15,630 bases of DNA from Chloroflexota bacterium (GTDB lineage Bacteria > Chloroflexota > Dormibacteria > Dormibacterales > Dormibacteraceae). A model generated the notes under the pieces. The model saw only the letters and a list, made by a program, of their open reading frames with translations. It searched no databases and was not told the origin of the DNA. Below, one piece after another: positions 1 through 5,694 of this stretch. A program made the translations under genes and the position numbers. Numbering within the stretch: position 1 is the stretch's first letter; every line of letters begins with the position of its first letter. The stretch spans positions 13,566-29,195 of the forward strand of contig VBJR01000381.1 of the NCBI GenBank assembly GCA_005880175.1, read 5' to 3'.

Positions 1-308
1 CGGCGCACGATCTGGGCCGTCACGGGATGGCCGGCGACGCGCACGCCGGCGAAGGCGGCGTTGCCGCCCACGTGGTCGGCGTGGTGATGCGTGTTGAGCA
101 CGAGCTCGGCGCGGGCGCCGCGCCGGTCGATCTCCGCCCGCACGTCGTCCGCCATGCGCGGCAGCAGCGTCGCGTCCACCACCAGCGCGGAGCGGCCGTC
201 CTGGACCACGACCGAATTGGCAAGGCCGAGCGAGCCGTCGCCATTGATGGCGGCGAACATGCCGTCCGCCACGTCGATGACGCTCTGGACGCTAGACAGA
301 TTGCGCAT
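1..308 (-). CDS. Metallo-beta-lactamase-fold hydrolase, N-terminal part (runs off the left edge)
   Basis: The frame from the ATG at 308-306 to the window edge is open for 102 residues. It begins MRNLSSVQSVIDVADGMF and carries the metal-binding motif THHHADHVGG at about residues 73-82 (H74, H76, D78, H79 of HxHxDH), which marks the metallo-beta-lactamase superfamily. Members are usually binuclear zinc or iron hydrolases acting on lactones, thioesters, phosphoesters or beta-lactams. The substrate cannot be told because the second half of the fold lies outside the window. The spacing from start to HxHxDH is normal for the family, so the start looks right. The ATG is preceded by an A-rich stretch (AAGAAAAAG) rather than a clear Shine-Dalgarno sequence. 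A hairpin at 394-423 separates it from the next minus-strand gene, so it probably has its own promoter in the AT-rich stretch at 309-355. Confidence 0.85.
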   Translation of the reverse strand, partial: MRNLSSVQSVIDVADGMFAAINGDGSLGLANSVVVQDGRSALVVDATLLPRMADDVRAEIDRRGARAELVLNTHHHADHVGGNAAFAGVRVAGHPVTAQIVR

Positions 309-355
309 CTTTTTCTTGTTACTCGTGTTTCTAGTGTTAGAGTTGCCAGAGACAT
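309..355 (-). promoter_or_regulatory. AT-rich upstream region of the metallo-beta-lactamase-fold gene
   Basis: This is the most AT-rich stretch near the left end, lying directly upstream of the ATG at 308 and downstream of the terminator-like hairpin at 394-423. That position and composition suggest a promoter for the minus-strand gene. I could not assign convincing -35 and -10 hexamers, so this is placement only. Confidence 0.3.
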
Positions 356-393
356 CGCGGTGTGAGCATCCCACCGAGCAAGGCAGCCAAGCC

Positions 394-423
394 GCTCCCT
401 CCCTCGTGACCGGGGGAGGGAGC
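394..423 (-). terminator. Hairpin, probable terminator between two minus-strand genes
   Basis: A perfect 10-bp inverted repeat, GCTCCCTCCC at 394-403 and GGGAGGGAGC at 414-423, encloses a 10-nt loop. An outer AGCCA/TGGCT pair (385-389 with 424-428) can extend the stem across a small bulge. It lies between the truncated methyltransferase gene and the metallo-beta-lactamase-fold gene. There is no T-tract, which is common for terminators in GC-rich genomes. Confidence 0.5.
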
Positions 424-446
424 TGGCTACGGGGGGAGGGATTCGA

Positions 447-776
447 TCACTCGGTCCGCGAGCTGTTCGCGTAGCCGTTGGCGAGGGACCGGAGCGCGTA
501 GGGCCGCAGGGTGTTCGGGTGGTCGCCGCGCAGGAGCGCCGAGGCGTCGTTGTTGCGGTAGGCGTCGCCGCCCGCGTCGGCGAAGAGGCCGAGCGCGACC
601 ATGAGCCGCAGCAGCCGGCGCAGCCCGTCCTCGTCGGCCTCCAGGCGCGCCGCGAGCTCGCCGACCGGCATCGCGCGGTCGCCGAGGACGTCCGCGACTC
701 CCAGCCGCAGGGTCACGGCCAGGGCCTCCGCCTTCCACCGCCCGTGGACGAGGTCGCGGACGTGCCGCGCGCTCAT
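447..776 (-). CDS. Truncated O-methyltransferase: dimerisation domain only
   Basis: This 109-residue protein starts MSARHVRDLVHGRWKAEA at the ATG 776-774, behind a good GGGAGGG ribosome binding site. It matches the N-terminal winged-helix dimerisation domain of small-molecule O-methyltransferases of the acetylserotonin/hydroxyneurospaten type: LRLGVADVLGD (about 24-34), a PVGELAARLEADEDGLRRLLR helix-turn-helix (37-57), ALGLF (61-65), and an LRPYALRSLANGY end (90-102). Full-length family members are about 330-350 residues. Here the SAM-binding Rossmann domain is absent, and translation stops at a TGA shortly after the first domain. The roughly 140 bp downstream encode nothing like it in any frame. 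It is probably the relic of a deletion, although a stand-alone dimerisation domain acting as a regulator cannot be excluded. It is divergent from the marR gene. Confidence 0.7.
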   Translation of the reverse strand: MSARHVRDLVHGRWKAEALAVTLRLGVADVLGDRAMPVGELAARLEADEDGLRRLLRLMVALGLFADAGGDAYRNNDASALLRGDHPNTLRPYALRSLANGYANSSRTE

Positions 777-810
777 CGCCGCCCTCCCAGTGCTGCCATC
801 GGCGGAGATA

Positions 811-850
811 ACTTGAACAGCTAGCGACTTGCATGTCAAGCTGCAGCTGT
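811..850. promoter_or_regulatory. Divergent promoter/operator region with nested dyads (MarR candidate site)
   Basis: This lies between the divergent starts at 776 (minus) and 886 (plus). CTTG-N5-CAAG (828-840) lies inside a wider ACAGCT (817-822) / AGCTGT (845-850) inverted repeat centred within half a base of it, and a perfect palindrome AGCTGCAGCT covers 839-848. On the minus strand a consensus-like -35 TTGACA (839-834) falls within the dyad. A regulator bound here would block it. MarR proteins commonly bind such dyads next to their own genes; which protein binds is inferred. Confidence 0.5.
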
Positions 851-885
851 GAGAACCCCGCCCAGCCTGGTAGCGTAGAGGCCCC

Positions 886-1386
886 ATGACGAGGTCGCCG
901 AGCAGACCCAGCGCCAGGCGGCAGCTCGTGCAGGAGGTCATCCTCGAGATGCGCGCCCTGGCCAACGAGATGGACGGGCTCGACGAGGCGGTGGCCGACC
1001 GGTACGGGCTGAACCGCGCGGACATGCGCTGCGTGGACATGCTTCGCCGCCGCGGCCCGATGCAGCCCAAGGACCTGGCCGAGGCCATGGGCTACACGAC
1101 GGGCGGCATCACGACGGTGATCGACCGGCTGGAGGAGGCCGGGTACGCCGTTCGCCTGCCGGATCGCTACGACCGGCGCAAGGTGCTGGTCGAGGCGACC
1201 GCGCTGGCCGGCAAGCAGGGCGGCGCCGTCTACGGGAACCTGATCCGGACGTTCGAGGAGCGGATCGCGGAGACGGAGGACGACCACCTGACCGTGATCC
1301 GCGACTTCCTGCGCATCAGCCAGGACCTCCTCAAGGAGCACGCCACGGCGTTCCGCCGGGCGACGGCCAGGAGCGCCAACCGCTAG
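886..1386 (+). CDS. MarR-family transcriptional regulator
   Basis: This 166-residue protein has MarR architecture: an N-terminal dimerisation helix (about 10-40), a winged helix-turn-helix at about 58-90 (MQPKDLAEAMGYTTGGITTV followed by IDRLEEAGYAVR), the wing DRYDRRKVLVE at 93-103 containing the DxRxxxV-like pattern typical of the family, and a C-terminal dimerisation helix. The length is normal. The ATG at 886 follows AGAGG (877-881) at 4 nt. It is divergent from the truncated methyltransferase gene, with dyads between them suggesting autoregulation and control of the neighbour. The SnoaL-like gene follows on the same strand and probably shares the transcript. The ligand is unknown. Confidence 0.9.
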   Translation: MTRSPSRPSARRQLVQEVILEMRALANEMDGLDEAVADRYGLNRADMRCVDMLRRRGPMQPKDLAEAMGYTTGGITTVIDRLEEAGYAVRLPDRYDRRKVLVEATALAGKQGGAVYGNLIRTFEERIAETEDDHLTVIRDFLRISQDLLKEHATAFRRATARSANR

Positions 1387-1470
1387 GCACGAGATGGCCG
1401 GCAGACGGCGGTCGAGGCGGGACGGATCGACGACCTGGAGGCCCTGTTCAGCCCCGACGCCGAGTTCAGC

Positions 1471-2190
1471 GTGGCGGCGGCGGCGGGCACCGGCGTGGCC
1501 CACGTGCAGGCGGTGCTCGGCCGCCACCACGAGGGCTACCCGGACCTCCGCCACGAGGTCCTGGACGCGGTCGAGTCGGCGGACGGCCAGGCGGCCGCCC
1601 TGCGCCTGGCGTTCACCGCGACGCACGCGCGCGAGCTGCGCGGCCCGTTCGGCCCGATCGCGCCGACCGGCCGCCGCCTGCGCTGGACCTCGTCCGATCA
1701 CGTCCGGGCCCGAGACGGCCGGATCGTGTCCTGGCACGCGCAGTTCGACCGCCTGGCGCTGCTCCAACAGGTCGGCCAGACCGACGGGCTCGCCGCCGCG
1801 GGCCGGCACCGGGCGGCCGTCCGCCGCGTGTTCGACGAGGTGTTCGAGCAGGGCCGCACGGACGCGCTCGGCGACCTCCTCGCGCCCGGCTTCGTGAACC
1901 ACCGCACGCCGGGGGGCGTGGACGGCGACGCCGGCGGCCTCGAGGCCATCGTCCGGGGGCTGCGGACGGGGTTCCCGGACCTGACGTACACGGTGGAGCG
2001 GGAGGTGTCGGCCGGCGACTGGGTCGCGCACGTGGCCTGGGCCGAGGGCACGCACGCGGGGCCGATCCTCGGCGTCCCGGCCACCGGCCGCCGCCTGCGC
2101 TGGCGGCAGGCGCACGTCCTGCGGATGGAGGACGGCCGCGTCGCGGAGCACTGGGGCGTCTCGGACCTGGCGTCGGCCCTCCGCGGCTAG
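1471..2190 (+). CDS. Tandem SnoaL-like (NTF2-fold) protein, start region apparently frameshifted
   Basis: The sequence encodes two SnoaL-like domains in a row (about residues 1-102 and 110-239 from the GTG at 1471). Each ends in a similar segment: GPIAPTGRRLRW and later GPILGVPATGRRLRWR, each followed by a strand such as RMEDGRVAEHWGVSD. This suggests internal duplication. SnoaL-like proteins are small cone-shaped enzymes or ligand binders, often polyketide cyclases or uncharacterised. From 1471 the first domain lacks its N-terminal helix. That helix is encoded just upstream in the same frame (QTAVEAGRIDDLEALFSPDA, from 1402), but no start codon exists there after the marR stop. The ATG at 1394, preceded by AGG/GAG, is one base out of frame. 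Restoring one G near 1400 would join them, so a single-base deletion or read error is likely. It follows marR by 8-84 bp depending on the start. Confidence 0.75.
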   Translation: MAAAAGTGVAHVQAVLGRHHEGYPDLRHEVLDAVESADGQAAALRLAFTATHARELRGPFGPIAPTGRRLRWTSSDHVRARDGRIVSWHAQFDRLALLQQVGQTDGLAAAGRHRAAVRRVFDEVFEQGRTDALGDLLAPGFVNHRTPGGVDGDAGGLEAIVRGLRTGFPDLTYTVEREVSAGDWVAHVAWAEGTHAGPILGVPATGRRLRWRQAHVLRMEDGRVAEHWGVSDLASALRG

Positions 2191-2614
2191 CGCCAATGCC
2201 GGTGAGTTAGAGCCGGCATGGCTCTTGCTTCGGGGCCAGGGGCTGAGGCCGTGTCGGGCGATCGGCCTGGCTGGTGGGGACGAGTCGCGTCGTCTGGCTG
2301 TGGGAGCTCGCTGAGAGGGACGGCCAATGGGCTAGCACTGTGCTGCCTTTGGGTGGCAAATGGTTCACGACAGTGCCTTGCCGTACGTCTGCCACCCCTC
2401 AGCCCGGTCGAGACGTGGCGCTCGTACGGCAAGGTCCGTTCGTGGCATAGTTATCACCCAGAGGTGGCCCGATGGTAGCCCACCGGAGGCCCCCTTCGTT
2501 GAACTCCCACGCCTCGACGACGCCCGTCTCGAGACGCGCCAGGCCGATCGCCCAGGCAACGACTTCGTCCCGGGCTCGAAGCGGACTCTAACTCACCGGC
2601 CCTCCGCGGCTAGC
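2174..2614. repeat. 18-bp direct repeats bracketing the 2198-2600 element
   Basis: CGGCCCTCCGCGGCTAGC occurs exactly at 2174-2191 and again at 2597-2614. The left copy contains the plus-strand stop of the SnoaL-like gene, and the right copy contains the minus-strand stop of the SDR gene at 2612-2610. The right copy overlaps the last four bases of the inverted-repeat element. The arrangement looks like a duplication created when the element arrived between two convergent genes. Confidence 0.65.
2198..2600. mobile_element. About 400-bp imperfect inverted repeat (MITE-like or fold-back element), no gene
   Basis: No coding region is supported between 2191 and 2609. The ends are a perfect 15-bp inverted repeat: GCCGGTGAGTTAGAG at 2198-2212 and its complement at 2586-2600. 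Moving inward, the arms keep matching: GGGCGATCGGCCTGGC (2256-2271) with its complement at 2538-2553, a patch sharing TGGGCTA and CCT-TGGGTG, and CCTTGCCGTACG (2376-2387) with its complement at 2423-2434. GCCAC (2391-2395) pairs with GTGGC (2415-2419) near the centre. The whole block could therefore fold into one long hairpin. It is less GC-rich than its neighbours. The features fit a non-autonomous mobile element or a long structured RNA or bidirectional terminator. No transposase is present. Confidence 0.65.
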
Positions 2615-3413
2615 TCCGGAGCGGCGGGGAGGTGAGCCGTCCCATCCCCGCCGTCGCGCCCGCGTCCACCGGCAGCGTTACGCCCGTGATCCAGCGCGCC
2701 TCGTCGCTGGCCAGGAACAGCACGGCGTTGCCCACGTCCCAGCCCGTGCCCTCCGTCTGCAGCAGCGAGCGCTGGCGGCGGGCCTCGCGCATCTCCGGCG
2801 ACATGCCGCGCGAGTAGACCATCGGCGTGTACACCATGCCGGGCGCCACCGCGTTGACCCGGACGCCGTCCCGGCCGTGGTGCGCCGCCATCGCCCGCGT
2901 CAGGTTGACGACCGCGCCCTTCGACGTCGCGTAGAGCAGGCCCTGGTGACCGCCGGTCAGGCCCGCCACGGACGAGAGGTTGACGATCGAGCCGCCGTCG
3001 CCGCTCCGGACCATCTCCGGGATCGCGTACTTGGCCATGATCACCATCGACGTCACGTTCACGCGCAGCGCCCGCTCCCACTCGGCGATGTCCACGTCCA
3101 CCGCCGAGCCGGGCGGGCCCGCGATTCCCACGTTGTTGACCAGGACGTCCAGCCGCCCCCACTCCTCGACCGTCCGCCGGACGGCGGCGGCCGCCTGGGC
3201 CTCGTCGGCGACGTCGCAGGGCACCACCATCGACGTGCCGCCCGCCTCCGCGATCATCGCGCGCGTCGCCTCGGCCCACTCCGCGACGCTGTCCAGCAGC
3301 GCCACGGACGCCCCCTCGCGGGCCAGCAGGACGGCGGCCGCGCGGCCGTTGCCGATCCCCTCGGCGCGCGAGCCGGCGCCGGTCACGATCGCGACCTTGC
3401 CCTTCATTCGCAT
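2610..3413 (-). CDS. SDR-family NAD(P)-dependent oxidoreductase
   Basis: This 267-residue classical short-chain dehydrogenase/reductase starts MRMKGKVAIVTGAGS at the ATG 3413 (an alternative ATG lies at 3407). The cofactor motif TGAGSRAEGIG is at about 11-21, NNVG at 93-96, and the catalytic set is Ser148, Tyr161 and Lys165 (SS in NLSSVAG, then YATSK). The PG motif after the active site and the C-terminal LASDEARWITGVTLPVDAG are also typical. It should interconvert a hydroxyl and a carbonyl group using NAD(P)H in the cytoplasm; the substrate is not evident. No strong ribosome binding site precedes the start. The start is 18 bp from the divergent CoA-transferase gene, suggesting joint control and a shared acyl-CoA or hydroxy-acid pathway. 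Its stop lies inside the direct repeat flanking the 2198-2600 element. Confidence 0.92.
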   Translation of the reverse strand: MRMKGKVAIVTGAGSRAEGIGNGRAAAVLLAREGASVALLDSVAEWAEATRAMIAEAGGTSMVVPCDVADEAQAAAAVRRTVEEWGRLDVLVNNVGIAGPPGSAVDVDIAEWERALRVNVTSMVIMAKYAIPEMVRSGDGGSIVNLSSVAGLTGGHQGLLYATSKGAVVNLTRAMAAHHGRDGVRVNAVAPGMVYTPMVYSRGMSPEMREARRQRSLLQTEGTGWDVGNAVLFLASDEARWITGVTLPVDAGATAGMGRLTSPPLRS

Positions 3414-3431
3414 GGCCGCACCATAGACTGC

Positions 3432-4640
3432 GTGCGACCGCTGGAAGACGTGCTGGTCCTCGACCTCTGCCAGTTCGCCGCCGGGCCCTACGGCGTCCAG
3501 GTCCTGGCCGACGCCGGCGCCCGCGTCGTCAAGATCGAGCGGCCCGGCGCCGGCGACCCCTACCGCCACGAGGGCCCGCGCCTGCCCGGCGGGGGCCCGG
3601 ACGACGGCATCTACTTCATGCGCTTCAACCGGAACAAGGAGAGCGCGGCGCTGGACCTGGGGGCGCCCGGCGGCCGGCGCGCGTTCGAGCGGCTGGTGGC
3701 CCGGGCCGACGTCCTGGTCGAGAACTTCAAGCCGGACAGCCTGGAGCGGCTCGGCTACCCGTACGAGCGTCTGCGCGAGCTGAACCCGCGGCTGGTCTAC
3801 GCGTCGGTCACCGGGTTCGGCCACGCCGACCTGCTGGAGAGCCCGCTCTGGCGCTGGCCGGCGTTCGCGGTCGTCGCCGAGGCCATGGGCGGCTGGATGT
3901 CCGTGATCGGCGACGCGGACTGCCGGCCCCACAGCTCGGCGATCAGCGCGGGCGACCTGGTCGCCGGCATCCACGCCGCGACCGGGATCCTGATGGCGCT
4001 CCACCAGCGCTCGGCGACTGGCGAGGGGCAGCGGGTGGACGTCGCGATGGCCGACTCGATCGCGGCGCTGGCCGAGCTGCCCATCTTCACGTACGGGGCG
4101 ACGGGGCACGTGACGGGGCGGGAGGGCTCCCGCAACATGGCGCCGTTCGGCGCCTTCCCCGCCGCGGACGGCCACGTCGCGATCGGCGTCATCGGCGACG
4201 CGGTGTGGCGGCGCTTCTGCGATGCGATCGAGCGGCCGGACCTCCGCGACGATCCCGAGCTGGCGACCGGCCGCGGCCGCGCGGCGCACCTGGAGGACCG
4301 CGTCCGGCCCGCGCTCGAGGGGTGGCTGCGGGACCGGCCGAAGGCCGAGGCCGCGGCGTACCTGGCCGAGCGCCAGGTCCCGGCCGCGCCCGTGCTGGAC
4401 GCGCGGGAGGTCACGGAGTCGCCGCACTTCCAGGCCCGCCAGATGGTCCTGGAGTTCGACTACCCCGGCGCGGGCACGTTCCGCGCCTCGGGCAACCCGA
4501 TCAAGCTGGGGGCCGACCCGAGCCCGCCGGTCCGCCGGCCGCCGCTGCTGGGCGAGCACACGGACGCGGTCCTGCGCGACCTGGCCGGCCTGACCGACGA
4601 GGAGATCGCGGAGCTGCGCGCCGACGGCGCGATCGGGTGA
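3432..4640 (+). CDS. Class III CoA-transferase (CaiB/BaiF/Frc family)
   Basis: This 402-residue protein opens with the family signature (DVLVLDLCQFAAGPYGVQVL, then ADAGARVVKIERPGAGD, residues 6-42) and has FMRFNRNKESAALDL, VLVENFKPDSLERLG and YASVTGFG in order. The expected catalytic aspartate is Asp175 in SAGDLVAG, and a GEGQRVDVAM segment follows. Such enzymes transfer CoA between a donor acyl-CoA and a carboxylic acid through an aspartyl-CoA thioester. The length is normal. The GTG at 3432 is the only start that fits the family N-terminus. It has no Shine-Dalgarno sequence, so a leaderless or nearly leaderless mRNA is possible. The segment after TGFG (HADLLESPLWRWPAFAVV) departs from the usual GP-rich pattern. 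The acid substrate is unknown. The gene converges on the selenoprotein operon with 7 bp between stops. Confidence 0.92.
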   Translation: MRPLEDVLVLDLCQFAAGPYGVQVLADAGARVVKIERPGAGDPYRHEGPRLPGGGPDDGIYFMRFNRNKESAALDLGAPGGRRAFERLVARADVLVENFKPDSLERLGYPYERLRELNPRLVYASVTGFGHADLLESPLWRWPAFAVVAEAMGGWMSVIGDADCRPHSSAISAGDLVAGIHAATGILMALHQRSATGEGQRVDVAMADSIAALAELPIFTYGATGHVTGREGSRNMAPFGAFPAADGHVAIGVIGDAVWRRFCDAIERPDLRDDPELATGRGRAAHLEDRVRPALEGWLRDRPKAEAAAYLAERQVPAAPVLDAREVTESPHFQARQMVLEFDYPGAGTFRASGNPIKLGADPSPPVRRPPLLGEHTDAVLRDLAGLTDEEIAELRADGAIG

Positions 4641-4647
4641 CGGGCTT

Positions 4648-5694
4648 CTAGGTGATCGGCTCGGTGCAGGAGCGCGTCATGCCGAACGTCGGGACCCAGC
4701 ACGAGTGGCGGCCGTCGCCGCCGACCACCAGCACCCGCACGTCCTCCGGGCCCGCGCCCACCCGAAGCGCCTCCCGCGTCGCGGCCAGCTGGTCCGCGCT
4801 CAGGACCTGCTCGATCCGCTCCAGCTGGCCCGGGCCGAACCGCTCCCGCGGGATGCGCGCGCCCTCGAACACCAGGCGCTGCACCGCCGCGCGGTCGAGC
4901 CCCTCCGCGGCCAGCTGGCGCGCGTGCTCGGGGCCCAGGAACAGGTAGCTGTCGCCCTGCATGTACGCGTTGTTGCTGCCCGGGGTGGCGAGCGTGCCCG
5001 TGATCTGCCGGAGCAGGCTGGCCGCCGTCGTGCTGCCGTGGTCGTTGATGTTGTGCGGCCCCTCGCCCGCCACCACCGTGACGACCGAGTCGGCCGCGTC
5101 ATGGCCGAGGGCGACGCGGAGCGGCTCCCACGGGCTGGCCGCGTCGTTCTCGGCCACGCAGTACGTGTACTTGGCCGGCGTGCCCTGGGTGGCCCGGTCC
5201 AGCGTCCCCGGCCGCGCCCCGCCGACGTTCATCAGCACCAGCCGCACGGCGCGGCCGATCGTCGCGTTGGCGCGGTTGCCCGGCCCGAACGCGCCGTAGC
5301 CCGCGTTCATGCCCAGGTCGCCCGCGACCGGGCCGCTGACGACCACCAGCACCGCGCACGGATGCGTGGTCGTCTGGACCGCGTACAGGTTGAACGGCTC
5401 CTGCGCCGCGGCCCGGATCGCGGCCAGCACGACCGGCAGGTGCTCGGGCCGGCAGCCGGCCATCACCGCGTTGACCGCGACCTTCTCGACCGTCGCCTCG
5501 GCCCACGTCGGCGGCAGCGACGCCACCACCTCGGCCGGGGGCCGGCCGGCGGCGGCCACGAACGCGGCCACCCGCTCGGGCGTCGGCGGGACCAGCGGCA
5601 GCCCGTCGCCCCAGCCGCGCCGCTCCATCTCGTCCTGGAACGCGTCGAGGTCGGCCGGCACCTCGACCCGCGCCGACGCCCAATCGCCGGTCAC
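4648..5694 (-). CDS. Conserved protein of unknown function, translationally coupled to the UGSC selenoprotein
   Basis: This 348-residue protein begins MTGDWASARVEVPADLDAFQ. Striking segments are RRGWGDGLPLVPPTPERV (26-42), AEATVEKVAVNAVMAGCRPE (65-84), a glycine-rich stretch with NAGYGAFGPGNRANATIGRA (130-149), NINDHGSTTAAS (215-226), NAYMQGDSYLFLGPEHAR (242-259), and a C-terminus with SCWVPTFG. Cysteines are at 81, 113, 179, 332 and 343. There is no signal peptide or membrane segment. I do not recognise an enzyme family, but GWGDGLPLVPPT-type proteins, as I recall, tend to accompany UGSC proteins, so a joint role is inferred. The GTG start (5694-5692) overlaps the TGA of the upstream gene as GTGA, and no ribosome binding site precedes it, so translation probably depends on ribosomes finishing the selenoprotein. 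It ends with TAG, not TGA. Confidence 0.8.
   Translation of the reverse strand: MTGDWASARVEVPADLDAFQDEMERRGWGDGLPLVPPTPERVAAFVAAAGRPPAEVVASLPPTWAEATVEKVAVNAVMAGCRPEHLPVVLAAIRAAAQEPFNLYAVQTTTHPCAVLVVVSGPVAGDLGMNAGYGAFGPGNRANATIGRAVRLVLMNVGGARPGTLDRATQGTPAKYTYCVAENDAASPWEPLRVALGHDAADSVVTVVAGEGPHNINDHGSTTAASLLRQITGTLATPGSNNAYMQGDSYLFLGPEHARQLAAEGLDRAAVQRLVFEGARIPRERFGPGQLERIEQVLSADQLAATREALRVGAGPEDVRVLVVGGDGRHSCWVPTFGMTRSCTEPIT

Noticed and set aside
447..449. TGA of the truncated methyltransferase as a second selenocysteine codon
   Set aside because: Sequence after it (SNPSPRSQLPPP) has no family similarity, and the nearby hairpin is too far downstream and lies in a non-coding gap.
427..500. 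Frameshift restoring the rest of the methyltransferase (REQLADRVIESLPP in another frame)
   Set aside because: It resembles the next family segment slightly, but that frame also stops at 427 and no SAM-binding domain follows, so a frameshift alone does not explain the truncation.
427..2196. Long minus-strand open frame opposite marR and the SnoaL-like gene
   Set aside because: Antisense shadow in GC-rich DNA; the plus strand encodes recognisable domains.
2218..2635. Short ORFs within the inverted-repeat element
   Set aside because: They overlap on both strands, lack ribosome binding sites and have no recognisable domains; base composition is unlike coding DNA here.
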